A DNA stretch of 64,000 bases from Cristatella mucedo (GCA_009760855.2 WPIO01000007.1:4745001-4809000); one strand, 5' to 3'. Shown: positions 36,059-48,739, numbered from the stretch's first letter. Notes: generated by a model not told the origin, from the sequence alone. Program-made: numbers and translations.

Positions 36059-36325
36059 ACCTAGACAAAATCCATTGCTGAATGATCTAGATGCAGTTTA
36101 AGGCAACCACCTTTGTACATTGAATTGCCCGCCCGTATAGAAACATTCGAACGCTCCGAAATATCGAAAAACGATCTGGATTCCACTATCCACACCAACC
36201 AAGCATGAATCCTTGCTCATATATTTGTTTGCAAGTCTGGCTATCAACTAGGCTCGATGTGTGAGAGCACTCTTATCAATAGATTCCGAACTGCTCCAAG
36301 ACCAGTGTTTCTGTGACTCGTGCTG

Positions 36326-36486
<161 letters not shown>

Positions 36487-36493
36487 CTGATGC

Positions 36494-37677
36494 TTGCAGC
36501 ACAGCTCCTGCCGACCACTGCCCAGCATTCTTACTGGCATGCGATGGCTAGAGAAACTGCTGGCTGAAAATGCAATTCCTCTTGGTCCTAGCTGTTGACG
36601 TGATGATGGCCAGTCATTCAATCTGTCCTCGATCAAGCAAGACCGTTGCTCAAGTTGCTATCGGTTACTTTTTTGAGCCTGAGAATTAGGCTACCAGGAG
36701 CGGCCAGCAACAGACAATCACGTGGACAAGGCTTAGTCACCACATTCTTTGCAGTGCACGAGGTAACAACTAAAGGCACGTGAGAATGCTGCATCGTCAT
36801 GGGCCACTTGATCTTTATGCAATTGCGAGCTGTTAGCCTCGAGGGGTGAGGACCCGTGCCCGAACCGTAAGTGGATAGCATTGCACTAACTTGAGCCGCA
36901 CGTCAGTGCTAGGTATCAAACATGAAGGGGAGATTTTAATTGTATCTGCTGTCTGCCGAATGACATCACAATTTGCCTTCGGGCGAGGTGATACTTAGCT
37001 AAGTTTTTAAATTTAGATTTAGCATAGTGATGACGTTGTAAATTGACTATAGAGGTTGATGATCTTTTCTTGATGGCACTGCTTAGACAGTGCTGCTATG
37101 CCAGTGCCTAATTAGTATTGACAATCTTTATAGGTAGCCATCTGTAATAGCTGAGATAAAAATGCTACAAGAAAATAATAGGAGCCACTAGGTGTATTTT
37201 TGAAAACACGAAACCAATAAGAACCATACATTTATCGAATGAGCTCTGCACATTACAACGTACTGTGTGCCGGTTTGTACTTCCAGACATCGATGGCCTC
37301 AAACAAATGCTTGCTAGATGATAATCAGATAGATATAAACTTCAAAGGACGTTACACTGAGAAAATCGCCCGTCAAACATACATCACCCTGAACTATCTT
37401 GAGAAAAAGAGGAAGTCATTTTTGTCTATTAAAGTTGACAGCGGAAACTCAGAGCAAAGGAATGAGAGTCGATCGTGAAGTGCCTTAAAGATTTGAGAAC
37501 AAAACTATTTTTAGTATTTAATGCACGAACCAGAGCCACGTCATATACTAAGACCACAAAAAAGGTGTGGCATCATGTGGACATACATGAAACTAGCACA
37601 GGACGTTTGTTAATAACTTCTAATCTGCCTCTGCCAAGCCAGAGATTCTGGAGGCAAGTCTCTAAGCAATAATGCTT
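36494..37677. other. Unassigned intergenic stretch
   Basis: A 79-codon plus-strand frame at 37239-37478 is Lys/Asn-rich and less repetitive than most frames here, but I recognise no domain. No repeat family is seen. Confidence 0.45.
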
Positions 37678-37771
37678 ATAATAATAATAATAATAATAAT
37701 AATAATTACGCCCTCAGAGAACTTAATCTCTTTCTAGGCGCTTTACATTTGCTGCAAAGGGAAATGCAATT
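37678..37771 (-). mobile_element. LINE-A tail-only fragment
   Basis: About 94 bp of the minus-strand LINE-A end with an (ATT)n tail. The common GCGCTTTATCAAGTGC segment is partly deleted, leaving GGGCGTAATTATT. Confidence 0.9.
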
Positions 37772-38225
37772 AGATGCTTGGGGTCGACTAAGGGGGTCAC
37801 AGCTGAAGTGGAAGCGATTAGTTGCCTGCCTTGCCACCTCTTCTTCTCGCCAGCAGTGGTCTGGTAAAGCAACTTTCTGCCAACATGCTTGATAATTGGC
37901 CAACGGGTTATCGCCAGCACGGCATACAAAGCAAAACGTTGAAGAAAGGTGCTAATATTTATGGCTTCCCCAGAAGATTATGACTGCTTGTTTATTGAGT
38001 CAAAAAATTCTTACCCTGAAAGATGAGAAAGTCACGATTCCGGAAAAGCTTGAGTTTTTGCTGCATCTTGGAACCACTCGAGAATTAGCACACAGAAGAT
38101 CTGGCTTCCTGCGATCCGAGAAAATTTGTTAGCAAATTGAACAGGTCAGTACTAGGTAACCTAACCTTAGGTCAAGCAGGTCCTACAAGATATTTTGATA
38201 TCGCACCATTGAGAGGAAATGCAAG
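37772..38225. other. Unassigned intergenic stretch
   Basis: Nothing recognised. Confidence 0.5.
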
Positions 38226-38249
38226 TAGAGAGAGTGAAAGAGATAGAGT

Positions 38250-38328
<79 letters not shown>

Positions 38329-38390
38329 AAAGAAAGAGATAGAGAGAAAGAGGGCGAGAGAGGAAGAGGGAGAGAGAGAGAGCGCGCGAA
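38226..38390. repeat. (GA)n microsatellite with GAAAGAGATAGAG on both sides
   Basis: A pure GA core lies at about 38252-38327. Both flanks carry GAAAGAGATAGAG, so the array appears to have expanded inside a duplicated purine tract. Confidence 0.95.
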
Positions 38391-38519
38391 TACATCGGTG
38401 TTTGCTGTAAAATAAGCAATATTTTTTCAATGGCACAAACACGAGCAGTTCTTGTTGGATCAGAAATAAGCTAGCAACCATTGATGCATAAATGGTTTGT
38501 GTTATCTAAATTGTTACAC

Positions 38520-38845
38520 AGCTGATTTTTAGGTTTCGAATCCTTTTATTACTGAACATTGGCCTTTGAGTTGCGTCTGGTTCTAAAAATCAATGATGCG
38601 CCTAAATTTGGTCATCTCAATGGTTTCCGGATCTTTTGGCAGAGTTTAAAACCATTAATTAATAAGTCCTTCTCGAGGAACTCTCGTCTCGTTTGGGCAT
38701 CACTGGCACAGCGCAGACATGGTTTAGGTCTTATCTCGCTGGGAGACTCCAGAGCATTGATGTCAAAAGGCAAAGGTCATCCGAGAAACCACTTATGTAT
38801 GAAATACCTCAGTGCTCTTTAGTCAGCTTTTTTTTCGTAATTTAT

Positions 38846-38847
<2 letters not shown>
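38520..38847 (+). mobile_element. LINE-A RT palm fragment ending at a (CT)n array
   Basis: Plus-strand blocks are LVLKINDAP, DLLAEFKTIN (motif A, with the catalytic Asp of FDTID replaced by Lys), SSRLGITGTAQTWFRSYL, AGRLQSIDVKRQRSSEKPL and MYEIPQCSLVSFFFVIYAL (a VPQGSVLGPLLFVIYTL equivalent). The frame passes directly into CTCTCT, at the codons where the 52 kb copy also carries CT repeats. The segment after the array is not RT. Confidence 0.88.

Positions 38848-38927
<80 letters not shown>
38847..38927. repeat. (CT)n microsatellite at the RT Leu-Ser codons
   Basis: About 80 bp of perfect CT, starting inside the RT frame right after FVIYA. In this element family the next residues are Leu-Pro/Ser-Leu-Ser-Asp, so the array grew from short CTCTC codons. 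Confidence 0.97.
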
Positions 38928-38930
<3 letters not shown>

Positions 38931-39207
38931 TACTCTCCTTCTGTCACCCCCTGCAGTCACTTTGCATCACTAAAGTCTCAGCGCTGTAGACTCATCCATT
39001 TCACTCTGTTTCTCCTATGCCCCAGAAAAAAACTTGTCTTTTTTAATGTGCGCTGTTCTGTGTAGTATTACTTACCTATGCAAGATTCAGATTTCAAGCT
39101 ATTAATCACAGATACTGCTACTAAACAGCAACCCTTAGCGTCTCCTCGTGCCCTTGAGCATGCTTGTCTAAGTATGATACCTGGTTTGTCATTAACTCTT
39201 GGCAAGT

Positions 39208-39208
<1 letters not shown>

Positions 39209-39274
<66 letters not shown>
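39209..39274. repeat. (CT)n microsatellite
   Basis: About 65 bp of CT with one CTAT interruption near the end. No RT sequence flanks it. Confidence 0.97.
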
Positions 39275-40896
39275 GGTTGATTAGTTCGCGAATAGAGATC
39301 TGTTTCTCTTACGACCTTCACCATTGACTTATCATTGTTATCATTAGTATTGTTCTTATCTCAGTTATCGTTATAACAGGGTAATGAGGATGCTTGTGGT
39401 CACACGGCAGCCCGGCAGTGCTGTATGACTAACTGTGCAGAACATGCCTCCGCTGAGCAAGCACGGTGTGCTGTCTGCTTCTTATTGCAGAGTCTTTCAG
39501 CTACGACACTGTAAAAGTGAGCGAGGGCGCACGTAGGGTCCGACTTGCCTGTCATCACAGTGAATCACTCGGAAAATTTTTCAATCGAGCGCATTCGATT
39601 GGCATGTGGCCAGAAAGTTATGTATATGCCTAAGACAGTGTCGCTCTTGACTAGATACAACTTCACTGGCAGGGAACCGAGCAACCAAGCCAAAGGGGAT
39701 GAACAGCTCGGCTCCTGGGCTGCCGGCCTAGCAAATGAGCATCCAGTTGGAGATTACCCATTCCAATGTTGAAAGAGCCGCACGATTAGATTAGAGATCC
39801 ACCTCTTTGGTAACTGCCCATGCAGCACTCTAATCTACAGCTGGATGGCACAATTTTTGGGTAATTGACTCAATCGCAATCTCAGCCCCACTGCTAGCTA
39901 CCCGAATGTGAAGAACTCTACTAATTACATGTGAGGCCCTTCTTGTGGGCCTTGAGTTGCAATCGTGTCAGCAGAAAGGTCAAAATGGCATGCAGAAACT
40001 ACAGGAATTTCCACTGCAGCAGCAATGCAAAGATGCGGTCACACAGTCGAAAGCAGATGCAGGGGTCCAGCACATCCGGCAGGAATCCTCACATTCGACC
40101 GTAGAAATAGAAATGCACAAACACAAAAAGGCACTCACGGTATATGCTCATGGTTTTTGCAAACTTGTTGCTCTGTTATTGGCTTTCTCATTGGCTATTC
40201 AAGTTACTCGGTTGCTGCCCCAAGTTTACCATCAAAACGTTGTTTCTGTAGGGAGGCAATAACAACCGTAAGGAATTTCATGTGCACCCCATCAGCCAGT
40301 AAGACCAGGTGGATGGGCGGGCAAGGTCACCCTACAAGATTCTGTGCCAAACATCTACACAGAGCAGCTTCCTGGACATAACCGGCGACGAACAACACAT
40401 ACCTTTTCTCAACGATGTAGATGGGGCGGCACACTCGGGCAGCTGACATTTTAGGAAAGTCCTGGAAATAAATAACAGAATAGAAGTACTGGCAGTGGGA
40501 GCAGAGAAGAAACGCCAAGTTTGGTAGAAAAAATAAAGGTAGCATGGTTTCACAATGAGTGCCCAATGCAATCCACCGTGTGAGACCAACGAACCGAGAT
40601 TTCTGTCGCCAAGACAGGCAGTGCGTTATATTGTAAAGGCACCAAGATTGAAACAACTGCATCTCTAGTCAAATTTGACTAAATATTTTTTGGACTGAGA
40701 TGCCATCCAGGTGGCCGCAAAAGACACACTGTCTATTGTGTGCCAAAGCAATGACGATGACCTGGCCTTCTTCCATAGGAGTACGGTGCTTTCTTAACCA
40801 GATCTGGTGATTCACGTGAACTAGCATGGCTCCCGGCTATTTTAAAGGCTTATTTGGCACAGCTACTTTAAATATATCTGGCTTTGCCATGCAGCT
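39275..40896. other. Unassigned intergenic stretch
   Basis: Short to medium frames (up to 138 codons at 39965-40381 plus) without recognised domains. No repeat family is seen. Confidence 0.45.
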
Positions 40897-41056
40897 TATA
40901 ATAATAATAATAATAATAATAATTCACTTGATAAAGCGCCCTCAGAGAACTCAATCTCTCTCTAGGCGCTTTACATTTGCTGTAAAGTGAAATGCAATTG
41001 AATGGTAAGTAAAATCATGCTTGAAAAACAAACGAGATGAATAATATGGTTAGGGG
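40897..41056 (-). mobile_element. LINE-A 3' UTR fragment
   Basis: A minus-strand UTR from CCCTAACCATATTATTCATC through AAGCGCCTAGAGAGAGATTG to (ATT)8. It ends sharply at 41056. Confidence 0.92.
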
Positions 41057-42414
41057 TTGCGAGAGGCTGCGACTGCGCAGCTGCCAGAGTGTATTCCGAA
41101 TGCCACAACGAATCTGGGTTCGTGTAGTGCAAAGCGTTCCTAATGCAGTTCAACGTGACTGCGAATGGACGAGGTCGTTTTGCCGGTTTGGAGCTAAGCG
41201 ATTCCACATTGCGATTCTGTGCCTAGAATCTGTCCCGTGTCGCACCGCATCGATGGCAGCACGCGATCACTGGCCAAACAGGCAGGCAGGCAGCAGCAGG
41301 CTCGGTTAAGTTAACGATGGCAGGCAGCAGGTTCTTCTAGAACACGGAACAGCAAAACAGGGTCGACCGAAAGCGAGCACTGTGCAAGGCAGAGAGGAAG
41401 CGCCGACGAACGTCGGAGCCTGCATGCAGCGCTCCCACGGCTCTAATCGATGTGATAGAATCCTGTGAGGGAAGTGGTAGTCGGCTGCTTGGAGGGGGGG
41501 GGGGAGTTGGCCGAAACCCACCCCCAGAAAAGCAGGTTTGCTGTTTCGGAGCGAACTGGGACTTGTCTGCTGTCGAGGCATTTATTCAGTGATCCAGGAT
41601 ATTTTGGGCTCACGGAGAAAATTCGACCGAATCCCCTCCTGCATCGTTGCAGTCGTTGCACCGGATGATTCATACGTGGCTCTCCCTTCCCCGTGGATGC
41701 CAAGTCTGCACGAGGCAGCACAGCAGCAGCTGGCCAAGGCGAGAGAGCCTGGTCTGGAATGGAGAGCTTGCGCGGCAGGCGAGCATGACCTGCTATGGTT
41801 GGCATGCACATGAAGCTCATTCAACGTGAGGACTATAATGCAGGCGGCCATTTGTGATTCACTAGCTTTTTAGTGCCTGCAATTAGTGCTGCTGCTGAGC
41901 AGGATGAATGCAGCAGAACAGAGAGCATTGCATATTGATTCCTGACTGAGGCGGCTCTGATGGACAACAGACTGCAGACAACGTCTGAGCGAATCTCGTG
42001 GAATTTGAGCAGCGAAGCAAAGAGGCGATTTTATCGGCCGCCGCGCCTGAGCTTAGCTGTCACGAGAAGCATGGATGGGGGCCCTTAATCAGCCAGGCTC
42101 CAGAGAGTGACTGGCTGTTCGAGTGCTGGCATCTGCTGCGTGGCAGCGAACTGCCTTCGCTGCCACGTGCGCTCCGGTCAGCCTTGCATGCTGTAATGAC
42201 GCTCGCCGAGCCGCACTGCCGAGGAGGAGCCGAAGGAACACGCTTGAATGGTCACTCACGGGTGGGCATGATACGACACGAAGCGTCTCTTCCGAATGCT
42301 GGACCATGCAAGCAATACCGTCCCTTAATCAGCCGCATCGCAGTCAGAAGTCGGTCTTGTTATTTTTCGCACGTGTTCATCTGTTTATAACCTCATCAAA
42401 ATAGAAATGACTGC
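41057..42414. other. Unassigned, G11 run
   Basis: A G11 run lies at 41494-41504. Frames overlap on both strands (up to 130 codons) with no domain recognised. Confidence 0.45.
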
Positions 42415-42416
42415 CC

Positions 42417-42456
<40 letters not shown>

Positions 42457-42581
42457 GAGAGAGAGAGAGAGACACACACACACACACACAGAGGGAGACA
42501 GAGAAACACAAAGACAGACAGAGAGAGACAGAGACAGAGAGAAAGGGAGAGAGAGAGAGAGAGAGTGAGAGTGAGAGAGTG

Positions 42582-42632
<51 letters not shown>

Positions 42633-42642
42633 AAGAGAGAGC
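42415..42642. repeat. Complex (GA)n/(CA)n block
   Basis: GA runs enclose a (CA)n segment at about 42471-42490 and GACAGA units. Minus-strand Ser-Leu-Cys frames are artefacts. Confidence 0.95.
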
Positions 42643-42740
42643 ACGAGGCTTGGGGGTTACCGTGTCTGTGATTAAGACAGGGGGCATCACGAACCCGCAG
42701 CTAGCCTCAGCAAGTGCGCCAGAGTGGTGGCTTGCTCGTA

Positions 42741-43080
42741 TAATAATAATGTGCTTGATAAAATGCCCTGAGTGAACTCAATCTCTTTCTAGGCGCTATA
42801 CATTTGCTGCAAAGCGAAACGCGATTGAATGGCGAGTAATATCATGCTTGATAAACAACATGAATAACATGGTTAGGGGTGACATGCAAAGGGTCAGCAT
42901 GCAAGCTTGGTTAGTGGCAGCATGCACAGTGTCAGCACGCATAAGCACATGAAGGACGAATCACTGGGACCCATTAAATGCCGTCTTCAATAGATGCGTT
43001 TTTAAGTTCTTTTTAAATGTGGTCAAGTCAGGGGATGTTCTGACGCAAGTCGGGAGTGAATTTCAGGCTTTGGGAGCATA
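42741..43080 (-). mobile_element. LINE-A 3' end with last ORF codons
   Basis: Minus strand: about 25 C-terminal RT codons, then the full UTR and a short (ATT)3 tail. The UTR has the CATTCAATCGCGTTTCGC variant also seen near 15.34 and 8.28 kb, marking a subfamily different from the 58 kb pair. Confidence 0.9.
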
Positions 43081-45139
43081 GTAGAGACAGCCCGTAGGCA
43101 TGTATAAGCCATGTGGCAGTGTGGAGACAGCCTCTTGCCACTGCATCCCAATATTCGGACGCCATGTTTTTCCAGTGCTTCCAGCTGTTGGGCTTTCCAC
43201 ACTTGAGGGGTGGGGACTACCAAAGTATTCTTGCAGAGGCTCAGCTGGCCTGTCTGCCCCGGGTAACGCTCTGGGAGCTTCGTGGTCTGTACGCCAGCAG
43301 AGCGGAAGGATTTAGCTGTATGCTTTTTTAGACGAGTTCCCCCGGGCTCTTTCCTGGACTATCCCGGTCAGTATCCTGCTTGTTAGCATCTGAGCTCATT
43401 TGCTTGTGAATCGGTCACCTGTTTCTCTTCTCTGCATCCGTTCTGGTTCGAGTTTGCATCTCTGTGCGGCCGGTCTTTCACATGCCCGAAGCAACTTTGC
43501 AGCAAGCGCCTTGCTTGAAGAAAGGCCACGCCGGTATCATATCCAGCGGTTCTCGCGGGTTGTCGATAAGCTAGAGGCAGTCGGCTGTCCTTCCTCGTCT
43601 AACCACCAGTGGCAAGCCTGCCTGTACATGCCAGCAGCTCTCAAGTGCCAGGGTTCGCAGGAAGCGATAGCTGTTTTCGTGTAATGACGTCTTACTTGGG
43701 TCGCTTTGCACCAACTCGTTAGATTGCCGTTTAAACCATTTAGAAACGCTCATTTCCAAAAGTCTGGCTTGTGTGTTCGAGATCTGACCGGCAGCATCCC
43801 TATGGGCTGATTCGCTCGATTGTGATAGACCAGCAGTCATAGCCTGGAATTCGGGCGGCGAATTTTTTAGTCATGAACTGGGCCTATTATTCATCCATTT
43901 TCGCTGAGTCTCGCACTCGGTACGCACATAAACACGATCGCGAGCCTGGGTGGCCAGGGGTAAACATAAAGCCGACAAGCCGGAAAGTCTAGCCTGAGCG
44001 CACACAGCTGGCCATTGCTAAAAGCAGTGGCAGCAATGCACTGCTATGGTTGGCTTGGTTAATAATGGGCAACTGCCAATTAGTTCGTCTGTTCAAGGTA
44101 GATAAGCGATTTCTGGCTTAACAACTGACGTGCTGCCGTCAGCTGCTGGTACACCATAGGCTAGCCTTTCAAGGCTGGTTCTGTAGGCTGTCTCGTACTG
44201 AACTGCTGAGGGCGGGTAGGTAAACAGCTCCTGGTGCAACATCACTAAATTAATCATGTCTCCAATGTGAGGACACATAAGGTATGGTCTCTCAGATCCT
44301 GCTGTGCATGAAAGCATGCAGGTGGCTAGCCAAGAATTAGGCACGATACTAATCTCGCAATCTTAGTCATCTGGTCCTCAGTTTCCGGCGAGCATCATAG
44401 CAGGAGTCTCTATCGCACTGGCATAATGGTTACTCGAGAGACTGGGCAGATCGGCTCTCGGTGGGATACCACGTGACAAAGGTCGCACCCAATTTGAATT
44501 CACCTCGATGAAAAGAAAAGACTCGGATCTGCAACATTTATCGCCTCTGTTCAGATGCTCCTGGTCTCGAGCTGGCTTGAACCAATGATGCTCGTGACGC
44601 TGTGGGCCGTAGTTTGTCCATCGTATGCTTCAATTGAACCCCAGCAATGCAGCAGGGCCACGGGAGCACTGTTGTATGTTCAATGTCGTCGTTTGTGCTG
44701 TTTTAGGAGCTCCATTGGCTGGCTGCCAGTCGAGCAAGAGCATATAATTTGAGACTTGTGTAGGGACTTGGTAACCGCACGAGTCTGATCGGAGTTACTT
44801 GGGTGTGATGGTCTACTAGCTCCCAGGTCGTGCACTAGGTTGAAGGACTATTGAGGCACTAAATGATTCTGAAGGCAAACTCTGTAAGGATAACGCTTGG
44901 GGTAACGTAGGGATGCCACGAAAAGCCAATAAAGCAAGCTTAAAATCCGCCTGGTGATTTGCAGCAGACACAGATGACCTCTCACTTGTGCAGGCGAGTG
45001 AGCGAGCGAGCAAGAGGGAGGAGTGCCTACCTTCTTCGTGCACGGGCTCGCCTGCACCCAGCATTTTCCTCATGCAGTGGGTCGTGTACAGCTACACTTG
45101 CACTGTCCAGTTTGTGTACGAATAACTCTTCCAACTTCC
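43081..45139. other. Mostly unassigned; faint RT-like traces
   Basis: A minus-strand stretch near 44850-45000 reads ADFKLALLAFRGI, resembling the HWLPV-RI-FKLALL-F-G block after the RT in LINEs. A plus-strand stretch near 44712-44740 reads SSIGWLPVEQEH. Both are too short for a firm call. The rest shows nothing recognised. Confidence 0.3.
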
Positions 45140-45985
45140 TCTAATCTTACTGTTTGCTCTTTGATGATCTCTGCCATTGATTCTACGGATGCCACTTTTG
45201 ATCACGATGTCCTTCTTGAATTGTCGAGAGCTTCTTTTGATCACGATATCCTTCTTGAATTGAATAGGAGATTTTGCACTTCCGATAAGTGCTGGTGTAC
45301 AAGTAACCGTCATCATTAGCTCGAAATTTAAGTGTCCTCTTTGATAGCTGCTTGACATTTTAAAGCTTCATAAAGACTTCTCCCACAAATAGCCACCACA
45401 ATCGATCTATCTCCGAGGCCGCTATGCAAATGTATTATTATTATTGTATCGAAGATTAGGGAAGTCCACTACGCTGGCTTGCTAAATATCCTACTAGCTC
45501 TCTTGGTTCTACCTTGGATAAACTACTGTAATTCAGTTTAGACTGGATTACAGAAAAGCTATTAAGCCACCGCAGCTGGCAATGATTGCTGCGGCGATTG
45601 CTGCAATGATGGCTGTGAGATTGGTCAGCAAATCCAAGAGGCTTAGCCACGTGTCCCCTTAGCCAATGAGCTGCGATGGCTACCGCTTGATCAACGGTTC
45701 TTGCATAACAACGACATCTACTCTCCTATTGCCAACTGTGGCATATGCTTTCCAGTCACCCAGAGTTGCTATTTTCACGTTACCTTCTTTCGCTAATGCA
45801 CTGCTACTTGGCTACGTGTTACTTCTCTCTGCTGCATGAGACGAAGTGAATTGGCGACAGATGAGCGCCGACAGCCGCTCAAGCTATGAGCACGCTAGTG
45901 AAAACTCTGTATCATGAAACCCACTTGGTCAATATGGCTGTGTAGAGTTGCAGACGGAGACACATTTCCTTAGATTAGGTTCTTG
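45140..45985 (+). mobile_element. LINE-B copy with internal duplication and deletions
   Basis: The plus strand shows the RT motif A neighbourhood twice in tandem (FDHDVLLEL and FDHDILLEL, period 39 bp). A DS-CLTF-KLH-like block, a LINE-A tail insertion at 45412-45447, AAR/LVSKSKRLSHVS-type sequence and the 3' UTR (CAACGACATCTACTCTCCTA, TTGCAGACGGAGACACATTT) follow. The UTR is joined to the RT after a deletion near 45700. It is non-functional. Confidence 0.75.
45412..45447 (+). mobile_element. 36-bp LINE-A tail inserted in LINE-B
   Basis: CCGAGGCCGCTATGCAAATG then TATTATTATTATT sits between CAATCGATCTAT and TATCGAAGATTAGG. In the intact LINE-B copy at 16.88 kb those flanks are adjacent. TATC on the right may duplicate CTATCT on the left. 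It is the shortest LINE-A insertion seen here. Confidence 0.7.
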
Positions 45986-46132
45986 ATAGTCGTACAGGTG
46001 GTTAGAATTAATTTAGATCGTATAAATGCAGCCTAACATTGCCATCCTAACTGGCTTCGGTTAGTCAACAATGCGCATCGCATGACTCGTCCGGCAGCTA
46101 GTGAGATACAATCCTTAGCTGACACAAATGCA

Positions 46133-46275
46133 TTAATATAATTCATTTGTATAGCGCCCCAAGAGAACATAATCTCTATTCAGGCGCTTCACATATGCCT
46201 CGGGGCTTGAGTCCACGACCTCAGCTTGACCTTGGTCGGGGCGAGCACCTTTAACCGCTGAACCAAGCCAGCTTA
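46133..46275 (-). mobile_element. SINE-1 copy, near full length
   Basis: The minus strand reads AAGCTGGCTTGGTTCAGCGG (A box), AAGGTGCTCGCCCCGACCAA, GAGGTCGTGGACTCAAGCCC (B box with two changes), GAGGCATATGTGAAGCGCCT, GAATAGAGATTATGTTCTCT, TGGGGCGCTATACAAATGAA and then a short AT-rich tail. It agrees closely with the copy at 56.8 kb. Confidence 0.92.
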
Positions 46276-47517
46276 TTTTTATTATTACCTCGCGAAGCTT
46301 GTCGGGCTCCGCAATCCGCATTACCGCAATCCTATTTAATAAAAGAAAAATCTCCAGAAATCGACTTCGCAAAGCTTGAATTTTGAGTGAATATTGCACG
46401 TCACTGTCGTTATATTGATAGCTACCAAAAATCATGTGTTTCGCTCACTAGTTGTTATGCAAATGGGCTGCAAAGACGTTGAACACTGCCTCGATCACCG
46501 TATTGCTTGAATCCAACGCAAATCCACCGGAAATCGGCTGCTCAAAGCTCCTATTTAGATTTCCTAGCACACTATGCCATCGTTCAAGTGGACCCAAAAA
46601 ATGCGGGCGGATTGCGTTAATGACTAGCGTCTTTGAAGCCCATTTTCATGAGAACGTTCGAACGCAATTGCGTGCAATTTGGTGGTTACATGATAAGAAC
46701 CATGCATTACCATATTCATTCGAAATTCGATCTTCGCGCCGTCTATTTCCGATCATTTTGCGACTTAATTAGATTGGATTGAGCAGCATAACAATAATTC
46801 GTTGAACCACAGCACGGCCATCTGCCCAATCAGTTGCACTGACAATCCATCGCCACATACGGAAATGCATGCATGTGACGAGATAAATTTTGGAGTGGTG
46901 GCAATTAGAATAACTTAATTGTTTATCCCAATGTTTTTGCATAAGCATTCTAATTCGCTCACGGAGGGGGAGGGATAGGAGTTTAGCCTCACTGCCACGG
47001 TTGCTAACTTGTCATGACCTCGTGACTTTGAATATCCCTATCCAGAGGAGTCTCGACTACTTTTACGCCAGGCCAGTATAATTTGCTCGCTGGTGGATGG
47101 TTGCTGCCATTTAATTTGGCAAGAGTATGTTGGGAGCGACAACGAATAGATTGCCTTGACAGTGCTGAGTACACAGGAAGATTAAACTTGCTGCAGCTGC
47201 TCAGCTAGCTATGCAACATATATGGACGGTGATGGGCTTGGGTAGTTCATGGAAGGTCATGGCTATATCTGCCCTACGACTGGGATACGTTGCAGATCTT
47301 GAAGCAAATGGATCACGTGTCGTGTTTCCTATATTTGAAGACCGGCGCATTGGTTTTACTTAGTCCTAATTGTAGCAGCGTCGTTGAGCTCATTCTGGAA
47401 GCTCTAACAGAACGGAGTAACTGTTATCTAACCTAGAGAGAACCAGGTATCTCTTAAAATCCATAGATACTATTACATTAAGCCATATACAATAAAAAAA
47501 AATAAACATTTGCTCAT
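46276..47517. other. Unassigned intergenic stretch
   Basis: A 106-codon plus-strand frame at 46452-46772 has no recognised domain. No other repeat is seen. Confidence 0.45.
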
Positions 47518-47656
47518 TTAACAACCTTATTTTTATAGCGGCGGAAGACCCTTAACGACTATCAGTTGGCAATAAAAGACCGCTCACTGCAGGATTCAAA
47601 CCCACGACCTCGTTTGTGAAGAGCGAGCACCTTACCTCCTGGGCTATCGCAGTCCT
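47518..47656 (-). mobile_element. SINE-2 copy, near full length
   Basis: The minus strand reads GCGATAGCCCAGGAGGTAAG (A box region), GAGGTCGTGGGTTTGAATCC (B box), TGCAGTGAGCGGTCTTTTAT, TGCCAACTGATAGTCGTTAA, GGGTCTTCCGCCGCTATAAA, AATAAGGTTGTTAAAT. This is the most complete SINE-2 besides the 6.0 kb copy. Confidence 0.85.
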
Positions 47657-47761
47657 AAAGCATGGATATCATTACAGTCAATAGGGCAACTGCAGCGATA
47701 ACCAAAAGTTTAGATCTCACAAACTCGAACTCTGAGATGTCATTCACACAACCTAGGCTGA

Positions 47762-47978
47762 AATACAATTCATTTGTATAGCATCCCATGATAACTTTAT
47801 CTCTATCAAAGTGCTTCACATATACAGCAGTTGAGAGCACGTCCTCGGTCATCAAATGCATTTACCTAGACCTCGGTCATCTTAGGTGAGCACCTTAACC
47901 CCGGGGCCAAACAAGGGCATTAAACCTACTCAGGCGAGCACTTTACCCCCTGGGCCAAACCAGGGCACCAAACCTACT
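47762..47978 (-). mobile_element. Degenerate SINE-1 with tandemly repeated head
   Basis: The left part is a SINE-1 tail on the minus strand (TGTGAAGCACTTTGATAGAG, GCTATACAAATGAATTGTAT). The B-box region holds an insertion with the block GACC(G)AGG-type sequence repeated. To the right, the A-box segment (GGCCCCGGGGTTAAGGTGCT) is duplicated with a period of about 49 bp (47888-47978). Confidence 0.7.
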
Positions 47979-48739
47979 GCACAGGGTTATGATCTAGTGT
48001 ACAAACATTGGTTAATAGAAAGGATTTTAAAGGGCTTGCCCTTGCAACTGTTTAGCTTGTGTGTGCATCAGCCAATAGGCATATAGAATGGGCTTTGGTG
48101 GGCGATCCGCCCACCGCTCGCCCAGTAGAAGCTGCTCGGTGGCTCATCTTAGCGTGCTAGTTGCTGCTTTAAAAACAGCACTGCAATTATAAAATCCTCC
48201 GTTAGATGACTAAAAATAAAGTTGAAGGTTATTTCAAGGGCTAAAGTAGGCTTCAAAATAAAACGTGAAACCTTTTTGGCTGATGAAACTATTGGATTCA
48301 CCAATTCAATGTACACATTATATGCTTTTGAGGTGCTATTAGGAAGCGAACTGACGACTGGACAAGGAAGCTATCATGAGCTATCATTTAAATAAATCTA
48401 TCAAATGTCGGGCGGTCGTCGTTGTGGGTAATCAGATTGAGAGCACTTAATGAAGGCCTTACCACCGTGCTTCAAATTAAAATCACCGAGTTTCAACACA
48501 GACTACGCATATTCTTTAAAGATAATGCCTGCATCATCCAGTGCTGTGATGCAATCTTACTTATAAATAGAACGTAGCTTTTATTTAATAGTTCATAGAC
48601 AGTGCATTGCCTGCCTTCCGTAGCTGTTCAATCGATCTAGTCTTTCAGATTGAATTCAAATACAAGTACAGACTTTTTATAGATTAGTTGAAATAGACTC
48701 GTAAACAGGCTTTAGGACCGTTGGCTGGAGAAGCTTGTG
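47979..48739. other. Unassigned intergenic stretch
   Basis: Nothing recognised. Confidence 0.5.
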
